A stretch of 64,000 bases of DNA. Origin: Clavelina lepadiformis (lineage: Eukaryota; Chordata; Ascidiacea; Aplousobranchia; Clavelinidae). The stretch's first letter is position 1. Every line of letters begins with the position of its first letter. The stretch lies in contig NC_135247.1 in the NCBI RefSeq assembly GCF_947623445.1, positions 2,854,501-2,918,500 of the forward strand. The letters run 5' to 3'. The translations under genes were made by a program, and so were the position numbers. This document shows positions 1 through 12,716 of this stretch, piece after piece. The notes under the pieces were generated by a model. It searched no databases and was not told the DNA's origin. It saw only the letters and a list, made by a program, of their open reading frames with translations.

Positions 1-118
1 CAAACCATTTATTGCAAGAATAGACTCAGTGATTGAGCCCAAGTTGTGGATCCACAAGCAATGTGTGTCTATCACAGTCTATGGCGTACTTTTTAATTTA
101 TCTTAATTTCATTTTTAC

Positions 119-3100
119 TTCTCTCATTGTTCGCGGTCCTCCAACGCGATTGTGTTTTTCGAGCAAAATTCTCATGGCCTTTAAAACTTTTGACTTTCTC
201 GCTGAACGAAATGCCTTCTCCTCTTCGCATAATGCAAGACTTGATCGTAGGTTTGAATCATATCTAACAAATAATGGAAACTGTGTTTTAATGGTGTTCT
301 GGTGCCATGTGCTTCAATCTTTTATTTTGTTTTCCGTTTCGTAAATAACAATTTCTAACGTATAATGGACTTACTTTACTTCTTTTCGAAACTCGATGTC
401 CACCTCTGAAGTCTAGAATAGAAAGCAAGTGTGATTCTTTAGACAAGCTTTAGACATAATCATTTAGGCCTACTCATTCATTATAATTAATAAAATCATA
501 TTGATTGTAAATATCGCAAGTCTAACATCAACTAATCAGCATTTGAACTCACCTCATTAAAGCTGAAGGTGCGTAACACTGTCGTCTCAAGTGGAATCTT
601 ACCGATATCAAACTCCACCTTGCCAAGTATTTCATCCACCGAGTAATTCGAATCCATCAGGCTTATCTACAGCGAACGGCAAATACCTTTGTTAGATGTC
701 GCGCTAGAGCACTAAAACCAACCTTTGTGAAACCAGACACCGCGTCTGCTATGAAAACTCCATTTAGTGCTTTAACTTACTTCAGCAATTATATTTTTCT
801 CGTCACCAGTTGGTAGAAAGTAGGTTAAGGTTTCATCCCATTCTGGGTTCGGATTGTTGTCTACATGACTGGTTGCTTTTTTACCGTCAGGTGCGTTGTG
901 AATATGGATTTCAATGTATGGGTCAGGAACGTCAACTGAAATATAACACAGCTCGTCAAAGCTTCAATAAATTGACTAAACTTTGCTACCATTTCAAGGT
1001 ATTATGTCGCCTAATGTACGTGATTTCCGTTACACTGTTGAATGTGCCAAATGTCGGCTCACACAGAAATGCCTAAAGGAAATCAGTACAGTTACAGGAT
1101 AAGAAATTCAATGTTTTCATTGATCAAACAGCAGCTAAGGTTGTGATTACATCAGAATGTTGCCATTTACTTACAAATATCACCGAAGAGCCCTTTTGAT
1201 ATGTTTCTTCCCCTTAAAACGCGAACTGTAAGTTGATGGCACGGGTCGTGTTTAACCTTCAAAGAGATACAACATATTTAGTAAAGTTTATAGGCCTACT
1301 TCACCACACACCACACTCTTAAGACTAAATCAGTTTAAGTGTGAACCTGATGCAAACCGCCAGCTGTTCATAAGAGCGATAAGATACTGCACAAAACAAA
1401 CTTGGAAAGTTCCCACGATGATTTTATAAAAACCAGCATATATAACACAGGGAGAGAACGATTTCAAAAATGTAAGCAATTCGAAGTAACGCCTTTTATA
1501 AGATGCCTTTGAGATTGTATAGTTTGAACGTAAGCTGACACCCTTGCAATTTCCAGATATGTTTAGATTTTATGGAACGATAGTTGTGCTCAGTAGAAGA
1601 TTTAAAAGTGACGAACAAACAGAACGACACATCCGAAAACACCTCCGGCCATAAAACAAATATTTGAAGTACGAAGTAATTACCCAGACAGGTCGTGTTA
1701 AAAGGTATCGACAAAAAAAAATCTTAGAATAGCTCTTACCTCAAAGAACTGGAAGGGATCGGTTTTGCTTCGCACTGAAAAAAAATCAGAAATTTTAGTT
1801 TTTTATAGTACTACCCACATAAAAGTAAAACAACACCCTGTGACGTAGAATATTTGTCGAATAGAATGGGAAAGTTATACACTGGAACGAAGGAGAAAGG
1901 TTATAAGAACTCAAATAGCTGCTACTTCCTCAGCTACAATCTATCAGGTTTAAGTTATTAAAAATAGTAAGAGATGAGTAAACAACAATCAGTAAATATC
2001 TCCACGAATTACCGACACGGCCCGGCCCCTAAAATAATTTTAGTTTGTGGACTTGACCATGTTAAATCATGCGGAAAAGAAAATTATTGAAAAGCAACTT
2101 CACCTCATGTATAGCAACACGTTATTGGCTCCGAAAACACGCCACTTGGTTGAAGAAAAAAAAATTTCCAGTTCAAGATCTACGGCGCACACGTCGTTTT
2201 ATTACGTAATGATTTGCGAAAACATTTCACTTCAAAGCAAGAATTTATTCTGTGTGCGTCACAAAAGGAGAACCTCAATGTATTTTCTACTTACAGAGAA
2301 GTTTGTCTGAGATGACTATACCCAGGGTTACCACTCCGTGTTTATTTCTAGGATTTGTGCTTATTTTCAAGTACAGTGTCTTAGAAAATACTAATGTGCT
2401 TATTTCTAAGAAATGTGCTTATTTTTGTCTTATTTTTTAGGGCAGAGGTTCTTACTTTGGGCATTTCGCCCCCTTTTGTATACCATTCTGTACCAAAGAG
2501 ATACCAAAATTAAGAACATGCAAATAATGTCTCGTTTTTTTTAGTAACGTTGATTGCCTTCTGCTGCTGTGCACTGTTTAAGGTAGTATTCTTTTTTCGT
2601 TTACTTGTCGTCCTTATTTTTGAGTACAGACCGATGGCAACCCTGCTATCGCGTGATATGGGAAAAACATTTGCTTTGGAGTACTGTGAACGTACATGTT
2701 TTGCCAATATACTTTCGGTTATAAGCTTGTTCGCACGATTTTGTATGAACCTTCGGACGCCTTTGTTGTGCTGGTGATCGAAAAAAGCTTGACTATTATA
2801 TTCAACCAAATGCGTGTTGCGCGTGACGGGACTGTTGTTTGTGTTTTGGTAAATTCAACGGAAACGTTAAATCTTTTGCTCGTTGTCGTGATGCCGATAT
2901 CTACGAGCAGGCAAGACTAGACAACAAGCATGTTAAAATCTTTGGTGCTTTCTATTTCTAGCGGCTTTTTTCTAAGTAAGAAATGCATATTTCCAGCAGG
3001 ATAGTAAACGTTGTTACAGCAAACGTTACTTTTCCCTGTTTTTTCTTCTTCGTTTTTATCTCTTCCTTCCAATTCAGTGTCAAAAATGTTTCAAGGGGAA

Positions 3101-6100
3101 ACGAAGCATTTTATGTGGCTACGTTTACAAATATGAGGCTTGTAAATGCGTCACGTAATGGTACGAATAAGCATAACCAAAGGCAGCCGCTTCCAACCGT
3201 GCTTATTCTATAATAATGTGGTGATAGAGTACAATGCGAGTATTTCTCGACAGGTATGAGGACAACAAATCCTCGACATGGCAATATAACTGCGTTACGA
3301 TTATACGAAATTACCAACACGCCTAGTCTTAAATTCATGGTTTTGTATCCTTAGGCTGACCCTATTATAGCCTCTCCTTAAATTATACAGGTTTTTAAAC
3401 ATTTGTTTGGTCGCTTTATTCAATTCGAATGATTTAACAACACGTTTTAGCTGCATTTGTTGTATCATTGCTTAATGATTCAGCGGTATAAGTCACTTTT
3501 TGTTTAAATAAACTTATAAACTCTACATGCAAACAATTCATAGAATTCATCTACTACATGGCAACAACTTCTGTTGAGGTTGATTGTAGGGTATCGAAAT
3601 ATTTATTCTCAAACTGAGGGGCACAATTGTAAAAACAAAACAAGAAAAAGTCAAATCAAGGTTAAAAAACGATGACCTACAAACATTACCGATCACTGCT
3701 TGCATACATTCTAATCTTTACCGATTTCATTCAATTCTAAAGAGTTTTGTTATATTTCTATCAGAAATGTTGCTGTGTCTAGGACGATTTTACTGGTAAC
3801 TTAGTTTTCCGATGTTTGCTCAACTTAGCCTTTGCACGGCATAAACAGGACGATGATTCTTCATCGCACGGCAACTGGTAACCGAGCTTATCTGTGCAAA
3901 TTTTCCAGCGAATGCATTTTCATCTGTTTTTACAAGTTCACACGATTTTTCCAGCACACTTCCCAGAATTGAACAGTTAATGCAAAGTACTGTTATTATG
4001 ATGTATCACGTTATTGTAGTATAACAGTGAACATATTATTATAACGGAGAAAACTGCTCTACACAAAACGGCCCTTGCATTGTACAACTTCCAGTTACAG
4101 TGCCCAAAACTCACTCAACGGTTTTAAACTTACGAAATAAAAGATTGACATTTTTTGAATATTCTGCAGATCTCTTGCGCAGTTCGTCCAATGGATTGGC
4201 AACTCTAAAACTCATTTTCTCAATAAACAGCTCTAACACGACTACTAACCACGACTTAACTCAGCAAATGTTGCAATCTTTCTAATCAACTCGCTGCATG
4301 TAAGCTGCGGCTAATTAAGTCAATCGTTCAACTTACACCAAACAATTTCCTTTTTCGTGGTGCATAGCTCTTTAGACAATAAAGTGACGCAATTATCAAG
4401 CTTCCTGAAATAGTTAGGGAAATATTTTCTTTAGACACGCCGCTACTTATTTTCGTTATGATCGTTAAAAGCAAACTGCCTCTAGAACGCAGTTAGACGC
4501 CTTGAATACATGTATATAGCTTACGGGAGCGGTGATTCGTGAATACGCAGCAGTGACAGTTTTTGACATGCTTCAGGCTATAATATAACTACCACGTGGC
4601 CGGCTTGCGCACGCTTCAGTAATAACTCACATTGTGATTGACTAGAGACTGAATAATCCTCGGTCACTGGTTTATCTGGCTTTACTCTCTTTTCGAGGGA
4701 TGCTTCTTCAAAACGGTTTAGAAGAAACCGTTTAGTTCAATTTTGCCAACGCAGTAAGAAGACTTACACTTCAAATTTTGCAAGTTCTTTTTATATTTAT
4801 CGACTGCATTCGATTTAATTTACAACAAAACAAGTCAAAATACTTTACTTACAGAGAGAGTTTTTACCATCTGGTAAAGTCAGACCATATTCATAAACTG
4901 CCTCTTGCTTAGTCAAACGTCTGGTCAGCAATTTAGCCATAGGCATGTTTGTCAAATCAGCTACACCTTTAGCACTGCACCGCACCAAAAGCTTTCCAGA
5001 GATAGGACGCAGTGTAATAACCACTATCAGATGACACCCAAGCGCATTTATACGAAGGTTTCCAAGTCATAAAAAGACACTATACACATCCTGTGCTTGA
5101 AAGATCTTATACAAATATTCTCCTAAAAGACCAATGGGAAATTTCCCAGCTGTATCCTGAATAGTTCAAATATTTACAAAGTTATACCCCTTACGTAGCT
5201 TTTGCGGTAAGTTGATATTGAATTTGATTATAGAAACTGATGTTATAACATTGTTAAGCTTATTCATTTCAAATAAAACGACAAGCTAAATGCAAACGTT
5301 CTACTTGTGAACCTCTCCTGTCAACCTGTAACCAATTCTTGAGATATGATGTACTTGGTAGACGCTTATCTCTTGAGTACAACAATAAAATTGTATGCCA
5401 TCCATCGTTACATGGCACACACGTTTGTTTATGGCCAGTTTAATCGAATGTCAACCGATTGTCAAACTGTGACAAATCTTTTGTCGTCTGGAAAAAGCTT
5501 CAGGGCAATACCACAGCCTTAAGTTAAGAAATATTACGATTGTTTCTCGCTGCAAGAACTAGCTGATGATTCGAAACCACCACATCGTCAATGAGCGCTT
5601 AATCACAAACAGCTTAAACTCACACACAGGCTGTTGAACCGGCCGTGCTAAGTTGAGTCATTAACTTTGCTGTAAACAGGAAACTGTATTATACATATAT
5701 GGGAATGAAGCTGTGAATAGAAAGTGAAAATACAGTTTTTGATAGTAGCCATAAAATTTTGTTTGGTTATTTATAACGATTGCCGCGAGATGGTATTGAG
5801 TGACGTCATAACTTGTTAGATCGTAATAAAGTAAAGTCAGGCCGTTACACTCTTTCCTAAGCGTGGCCGGGTGGTAATAAGTGTTTTCAAACAGAGCTCA
5901 AAACCAATGCAATTACGGTCTACTCAAACTGCTTCCGCCTAAAATCCATCATTATAACAGTTCAAAGCGTGTTGATTTAAGTAAACAGGCTATGAATGAC
6001 AATGGGTTGTATTATATTATTAGTTCAGACATCATTTAAATTTCCTAAAAGTAAAAGTGCAAACACAGGCGGTATTCCCCATTGTTATAAATATCAATTT

Positions 6101-9100
6101 CCTCCATGCTAATATTGAACGATAAACGCTAAATAACCATGTTGTTGTGTTGTTTGCTGTGATAATGAACAATTACAGTTTGTACCATATTTAATGGAAA
6201 AAATATTTCGTAATTGTGATACCGAATATCTTCAAAAAAAGAAATCTCCTAACCACCAACATTCTGTGCATAGTACATTTACGTACATACAGTACATACA
6301 TTTACGTGCAGAGTTTGCAGTTAATAAGCGATTATCGTGTGACTATTGTCAACCTCTGTGTAATACCCACAGCGTTAATATACACTGAAAAATGCTGTGT
6401 ATTTTCGTTGATTTTACCGTATTTGACGTTAATTTTCTTCTACTGGCCATAACTATAAAGCATTTTGTCCCTTGTTGTTAAATCGGCTGCAAAACTGTCA
6501 AGTCTTCAGATTTCATTTAAAACACTGTATAACCTTTTTGGTTGAACCAACCAAATTAAAATTTTGTTAAATGTGAAAGCGTATGGACGTCATTAAAACT
6601 CATGGAAACTGCAAATTGACCGAAACTGATCGTTTTGTTGATAAATGTGCAAATTATAATTAGCGCTTACATCAGTCCGACTTTAAGTTTTGCACGTGTT
6701 GACTTTTAAACTGCCTTTTTCCATGTGTAATTCTACTATTCGAACTTCAATGCATACACGTGGAGACTGTTGGAGATACTTGTCAAAAGCGTACAGTTAT
6801 TGTTAACCCATATTTTGGTCAAAATTCAATAAAAAACGACACAAAACGTAAACCCCCTTTTTCACAAAAACAAGCCAAGCGAGATAACCAGTTAAATTGA
6901 ATTGAGCGGCAGTGGCAGTCAGCCGTGCATTTTAACAACAGCTCCGTCTCTTCGCTTCGAAATGTTAACAAATATATCAAAGTTATACTCTTCTAACTGA
7001 GCCTTCATCAACTAACTTCAATCCCCGCAGACCCAGTTCATTAATTATTTACGCTGATGTCGCTTCCGGCTTTAGGTTCGTGCCTTAACGTCGTGCACCA
7101 TCATGCTACACTAAAAACGGATATAAATTTTAGTTGCTTGCGGTCTATATAGGAAGTAATTCAAAAAAATGTTGCGTGACTATTACATCACCCCATAAAC
7201 TTTACTACATAATTTACTGTTTGGAATTTGATAATGTAATGTTATTTTTTAATAATGCAAATGACGCAAGAATGAACAAACCATTGCGCTTAAAATAGTT
7301 CATATTGAACTTTTAGACTTCGCACCCTGTAAAACGTAGAAAATTAATTTAAATAAAAAAGGATAAAACGGAAAGTTGATGCGGAGAAAATATGTTTTGA
7401 AAGTTAATGCGAAACTGTTAATGAAATCTAGCGATCAACGCAGCCACAAAAACCAATGTACTTAAGAGGTTTACTTTAGATAATGTGGAGTCTCAAACAC
7501 ACGTGCGCATGACCGGAGGCTCAATATTCTATTATTTATCAACAAATACCTCTTCCATTGCGCAGCGGTGGTTCGCTGCTGACAGTTAGCGAAGACAAAT
7601 CACCAGCTAGGTGGGCTTGGGCATCAAAATAGTCAGCATCATCCAGACTGTCTTGCGTCAAATTCGTTGCTGTTCGTCTGCTCGATTGCATTTTATCGCT
7701 TGTCTTTTCGCCGCCATTCTCGAGAGATTCCACTAAAGTTTGTTCGAAATTTCCTTCACTGGATGTTAGAGTCACTTGTACCGGACTATTCGGAACTTCG
7801 TTTTCGCCCGCTCCGTCTTCTTTTGTAAGGTCTTGCGTACTGTCATATAGTCTTCTACTTTTACTAGAGAGTTTTGGGCTTTTTCGTCGAATTGCTGGCT
7901 TCCGTCCAGGAACTAGCGCTTCCCCGTCTACTGGCTCCAGAACTTTTGCTGCTTCTTCGTTAGTCATGATCGCTGCGTTCACTACGCACTCACCTCTCCC
8001 AAATTGAAAAAGTGATTCGCTTCGTTCGTAATGTGACAAAATTTTTCGTCGCCGTACTAAGAGCTCGACTTGAAGCGGTGTTCGCGAAGAAGGCGAATTC
8101 ACCGAAGCCAATGAAGCGATTGAGTTCCCGATACAGAAATCAACGAAAACTTCAAAATATCAGAACCCGAGTAGACATTTTTTGATCGTCACGAACGTAA
8201 CCGGAATAATGGTCGCCGTAAAAGAGAACAAAACTAACAAGGTCTCACAACAAAAGCAAGAGGTCGTCCGGATCCGATCCTTTGAGTCAACAAAACACTC
8301 GAAATTTCTCTTTCCTACCATCTCCTAGTCAATAACTTTTACCAGCTACAAACCTTTTTGTGTTTCTTCTTAGATCGCATCTGCTACTTTGCTCCATTTC
8401 ATATTAAAAAAGCAATATGCTCAAGGCAATTCATAACAACATTATTATACTACCTACTATATAATCAAGGCTTACTCTTTCTTTAAGGTTTGCTTTGAAT
8501 CACTTTGTTTAGTTTGGTTGGTTGTGTTTAATCCTATAGTAATAATGGCTCTCTTTAGCATCTGATGTTAAACCAGTGAAGTCTCTCTCCATACAACGAC
8601 GGTTTTTATAAGTTTTAGTTGCACTTGCTGCGTGTTCTTGATTTGAGCAAAGCCACGGTTTTCATATATGTTTCATGTTAAGAGGAGAACATGTAATGAA
8701 CCATGTGCCGAATGATTAATTGAATCACGATATTTATCTCACTGTGAAGATATGTACTTATAGAAGACAGTAGATGTTCACTCCTTGTATTGGTCTAAGA
8801 ATCGAAGCGGTTGACAAATGGGTCGTGACACATAAAACTAAACTACAAGTCTAAGAGCGAAACAATAGAACCCCCTCTCGTTGCAAATAGAACGTGTCCA
8901 TCACAGACAAAACGTAACGTCTTTCCGTTTGTTACATTGTCTAGTAACCTCAAAAAAATTCTGCATGACGTCTTTTGGTCGTATGTTTTATTGTGTATGT
9001 TGTTATGTCGGTTTGCAATGAAATATCGGCTTAAGATAATGCTTTAACAAAAAAGGAGCAAATGTGTTAAAAAAAACAGACATATTCCTTTCCCAGTATT

Positions 9101-9388
9101 CAACAATACATTATAGAAATCTACTCCAACGCCATAAGTATAAAGTCAGCAAACAACTTTACCTCTGTTTAGCCTGCCAAAGGTTTTTCCCTTCAGCAGC
9201 GCAGTTGTTGACACAGAATGGACGAAGCGTGACCTCCGTTGCTTTACCGGATCTATGTATTCCGTTTTAGTATTGTCCTTCTCGAACACGACATCTAGCG
9301 GAGCGCTATATTTATCCGAATTCCCATATGCTTCGTCACAAATGTAGTCGTAATCGAAACTTACAGATTTCTTCATGGTGCAGCTCAA
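119..9388 (-). CDS. PLA2G4A-like: Cytosolic phospholipase A2 (PLA2G4A-like), 5' part of gene, C2 domain and linker
   Basis: Calcium-dependent membrane-binding half of a group IV phospholipase A2, the family that releases arachidonate from phospholipids. Exons on the minus strand, all with consistent phase: 4853-5023, 1740-1774, 1175-1256, 781-935, 553-666, 375-412, 119-263, preceded by one of two first exons (9163-9388 or 7550-8111). Exons 1740-553 encode the C2 domain: strand CHQLTVRVLRGRNISKG, calcium-loop region FDVPDPYIEI, DNNPNPEWDETLTY and ISLMDSNYSVDEILG, closely matching the mammalian cPLA2-alpha C2 domain. Exons 375-412 and 119-263 encode the linker that precedes the lipase domain (LRSSLALCEEEKAFR). 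The GxSGS catalytic part lies beyond base 1, so the gene is cut by the window edge. The residues before the C2 domain (exon 4853-5023 and the first exons) have no counterpart that I recognise in mammalian cPLA2. Confidence 0.88.
1775..4852. other. Large intron of the cPLA2-like gene
   Basis: About 3.1 kb between exon 1740-1774 and exon 4853-5023. It is AT-rich. Short open frames occur on both strands (for example around 2510-2810) but have no splice support, domain or codon character. I see no transposon with clear ends. Confidence 0.55.
5024..7549. other. Non-coding stretch in the 5' part of the cPLA2-like gene
   Basis: About 2.5 kb of AT-rich DNA between the candidate second exon and first exon A. 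An in-frame stop lies just upstream of exon 4853-5023, beyond its acceptor at 5024-5025, which shows that exon cannot extend further. Nothing else recognised. Confidence 0.5.
7550..8111 (-). CDS. Candidate alternative first exon A of the cPLA2-like gene
   Basis: An open frame of 187 codons starts at ATG 8109-8111 (MASVNSPSSRTPL) and ends in AGA G followed by a GTATTTG donor. It is phase 1, as required by exon 4853-5023 and by exon 1740-1774. The peptide is rich in Ser, Glu and Arg, with a basic patch (GRKPAIRRKSPKLSSKSRR) and an acidic Ser/Thr tail. It has no recognised domain or membrane segment and looks disordered and phosphorylatable. Assignment to the phospholipase gene is inferred from strand, order and phase; it could instead be the first exon of an independent gene. 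Confidence 0.5.
9163..9388 (-). CDS. Candidate alternative first exon B of the cPLA2-like gene
   Basis: The frame starts at ATG 9386-9388 (MSCTMKKSVSFDYDY), with a second in-frame ATG four codons later. It runs 75 codons to AGA G and a GTAAAG donor, again phase 1. Its last residues (KGKTFGRLNR) would join directly to VVITLRPISGKLLVRC of exon 4853-5023. Like exon A it ends in Arg plus a split codon beginning with G, which suggests two promoters feeding one downstream exon. No domain is recognised. Linkage to the phospholipase is inferred from phase and order only. Confidence 0.5.
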
Positions 9389-10551
9389 ACAGAAGCTATT
9401 TTAAACTTAAATAAAATAATGTAAAAAAATGTCGGATCACGTTTCTTGACAAATTTGAAATTAGATAAAAACAGAAATTATTCCGTTTTTATAGACTTTC
9501 AACACTATAAAAAGCCAGCATAATCTGCAGACCATGCATTTATGAAGGTAGACGTCTATAGTTCTTTCTCTGAAATAAGCCATCACCATTTTCCAAACGC
9601 AGTAATGACCGGGTGTTTTAAACTAAATTAACTAATAAACGAATGTAATAAAACTAAAACCAGACTAATAACAATGTTATTACAACCCTGAAGTCGACTG
9701 TGAAATCACGTTATAATTACTTAATAGCCCTTCCTTAGAATTGTAGCTGCTTGAATACCACCGGCCTTCTATAACGTAGTTTATACTACATATTACCTTC
9801 CGGGCATAACAAGATTCCCTGATAGCTTAGCGAGTTGCCGCAGATAGCTAAACATTATGTTTTTGTATCCGGGTTAATTATATTTTATCGCCCTTTAAGT
9901 TACCCTATAGCTAAGCGTAACTTGAACCAACGTCAAAAGAATTTAGCGATCAAGACGAAGTGAAGATAAACTAGAATCTCCAAGTACATTTTACCTGTTA
10001 TCAATACACAATAAAAGAATGACGAAAACTGCCTGCTCTATAAGTATACTGCATGCTAGCAATGAGAGAACATTTGATTGTTATGCACCACTTCACTGAG
10101 AACCCGTGACATATCAAAAACGTTTACACACGAAGATATATTTAGATTTAGATTTAGAACTTATTGCATTGTGATACATATTTCAATTAACCGGCCTTAG
10201 CGTAAGTTATGATTAAGACCATCTTGTAATGGTCTTTTACAACCTTATTTGTAAAGTCAATCGTAATTAATTACATTAAGCTTCTCTAGACATAGCCTTA
10301 TAAACGATATGTTTTGCAGTTATGTAATACGCTCACTCACGTGGATAATTATTTGTAATAGCAGGTGCGTATAAATGTTTAACAGTATAGAACTACGTTC
10401 TCCATCAATTGAACAAACCTTAAGATAAAATTGGCTACCGCAGAAAACAACTTTTTTCAGATCATTGTACTACTTGTCGTATATGTAGAGTCTAACTCTA
10501 GCCTTTGATGTAACTCTCTTCATTTATTTGAGAAGTCAATAAGCTGAACAT
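9389..10551. other. Intergenic region upstream of cPLA2 first exon B
   Basis: About 1.2 kb between the candidate first exon and the small minus-strand gene ending at 10552. It presumably holds the distal cPLA2 promoter. TTTATT at 10523-10528 is an AATAAA on the minus strand and suits the 3' end of the next gene. No other structure seen. Confidence 0.4.
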
Positions 10552-12461
10552 TTATTCCACAACATTTGGGCACATTACGCTTTTGTGAGTTTCGTAAAGT
10601 GCCTTATCCTCTGGGAGCCTTCTGACCTCAAGGCCGCCTATCACGCGTTTTGAAGGAATCGCATCACATTTCAGTTTGTGGTATGTTGATGTCACGAAAT
10701 AAAACTCGTTTATTTCCGGTGCCACTTTACTCTCGGAAACTCGTTTTCTTGGAATCAATCTGAACTGCGTTTCTTCTGTAAAAATAACACGTATGTAATG
10801 TAACACCTAAACCCATTCTCCTCTCTTTCATTGTATTGAAATCGACCACCCTGGTTAAAACGCCAACAGTGACGAGAAACAGTCACTACTTGTCAGAGAA
10901 ACAAACTTTTCTTCAAATCAAACGTGAAGAAGTAGGAATATTGCTTCGGGCTTAGTTATGTCGTCGCCTTTTTCATTTATAAACACTTCGTTCTCTCATG
11001 CTGTCAACTTGAATCAAAAAGGAAGTTATTTCTGTTGCGTTGGCGCGACTGATAGCAGACGATATTCCGGCTATTCACACAAGTCTAAATTATACGTCTC
11101 AATGTATTTTAGAAACAGGGTTGAGACTGCCAGCGTCTACTATAGCATTGCCTAAAACAGAAACGTAGCACTTGAGTTATTTACAATAACTTTAATATGA
11201 CACATGACGTCTAAATTTATCAACGCTTAGCAGTTCGTCATTGCGTAACCGCTTTGTAGATCAGTTGACTAACTTACTTGTACGTCATACCTCAAACGAA
11301 TCACTTCGAATTACCGAATCTGTTAGATGAACCGTGTAAGTGTTTGGCAGTTTGTGTCCCTGCAGTATAAAGCTTGTTTTCGGGAAATTATTGTTTTTAA
11401 TTGCATAATTTGATGGACAAATCAATCAAGAGTTCTGTTATAGCCACATTGCTTCCAAAAACGACACGTAAAACGCATCAACTATATATTTTCTCATAAG
11501 ATTTTCAGAGATTTCACAGGCAGAGATTTTCAGTTGATTACTTGTCGTATGCAAAGTCACGCTTGGTTGGTTCCCCCCACGCTGTTTTCGTGACATGACA
11601 TATATAAGCGTAATGTATTTTATTTGAACATTTAATTAACCGCCTGATTTATAGGAAATGTGCAAAACATAATTTTGAAACGTTTATTTGCCTATTTGCA
11701 GCCTTCCATCAATATTGCGTTTTCTGTTTTGGGATGTGGTAATCATTTGTATGGAACTTTGTCACCGTCCTATAGTTTGTTAAACTAAACACATTTTTGC
11801 TCCATTCGAAAGTACTGAACGTAAGTTGTGTAATACCATCCCCACTCTGTATAGATGTAAGACACGACATAAAATGACGTGTAATAATGATACAGCATGC
11901 TTTCATTTAGAACGTGCTATAGTTAACACAGTACAATTAGAAAGTGCAGAAAAAATAGCACCACATGGAAAATGTACGCAAGCATTTTTGTTGGTAATAA
12001 ACGAGACAGTTTTTACTTCAGTCTCTTGTTGAATTTCCATTTATAACTGAAAAATGACGATACTTGTTAAACAGTTGTATAGGAACTGACGTTAAATTTT
12101 TCTCATACGCACGATCTATAGACGTACCAGCGATTATTAAACAACATTTCATATTTCATAGTCAGCCTTAGTTAACGTAGCAGAATAAGACCAAAACTGA
12201 AACAACGGAAATAGGAAAAGAAACAGCAAACATACGTGATGGCATTACGTTATATACTTTTTTAATATTTCGTGCAGTTGTCATACAATTACGTAAAAGA
12301 AAAGAAGGGAGAAGTTTTGAAACATAGCCAGTCATTGCCTGACATGGTAATTCCGATTAAATTTAAATAAGAAACACATTTGGATGCACAAAACCACGGA
12401 AATCCGTTTCAACTCGTCCAAGAAAACGTTTCTTTCCGTCACTCTTCCAGAACGGCGTCAT
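10552..12461 (-). CDS. Small unidentified gene, four exons, about 118 residues
   Basis: Exons 12414-12461, 11542-11581, 11315-11359 and 10552-10775 join in frame to give 118 residues. The ATG at 12459-12461 sits in a near-perfect Kozak context (CCACCATGA). The product begins MTPFWKSDGKKRFLGR, is basic in its N-terminal half and has no signal peptide or membrane segment. The last exon (224 bases) is the best supported and includes EINEFYFVTSTYHKLKCDA and IPSKRVIGGLEVRRLPED. AATAAA overlaps the stop codon, with another at 10523-10528 (minus strand). I do not recognise the family; short conserved motifs without a globular domain resemble small ciliary or sperm microtubule proteins, but that is only an impression. 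The middle two exons are short and are the weakest part of the model. Confidence 0.45.
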
Positions 12462-12716
12462 GGTGGTGTTTTGCTCAGGTTGTTTTGAAGACACATGCTC
12501 ACTTTAACTGGTTAGTTAATTCTATGGGGCCAATAAGAACCAACGTTAAAATTGTTAGGGTTGTATTGTGTTGACGCCGAAGTATTTAGAAGTGAATTTT
12601 CCATCCGGTGTTCTAAGGCAGGGAGTGCAGCTGTAAAAGTACGCATTTTTTATCATTATGAGTAACTAGACTACCCTACAACGTTGACACTACATTTCAT
12701 TTCAAATATTACAACG

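Noticed and set aside
1..80. Minus-strand peptide containing CGSTTW, reminiscent of the lipase GxSGSTW region
   Set aside because: The block runs into a stop, lacks the preceding GGGFRAM part and has no good acceptor; coincidence is more likely.
33..344. 103-codon open frame on the plus strand
   Set aside because: It is antisense to cPLA2 exon 119-263, whose minus-strand translation matches the cPLA2 linker and has correct splice sites.
2510..2809. 99-codon minus-strand open frame in the cPLA2 intron
   Set aside because: No domain, no splice sites in frame, and overlapped by an equally long frame on the other strand; typical of chance in AT-rich DNA.
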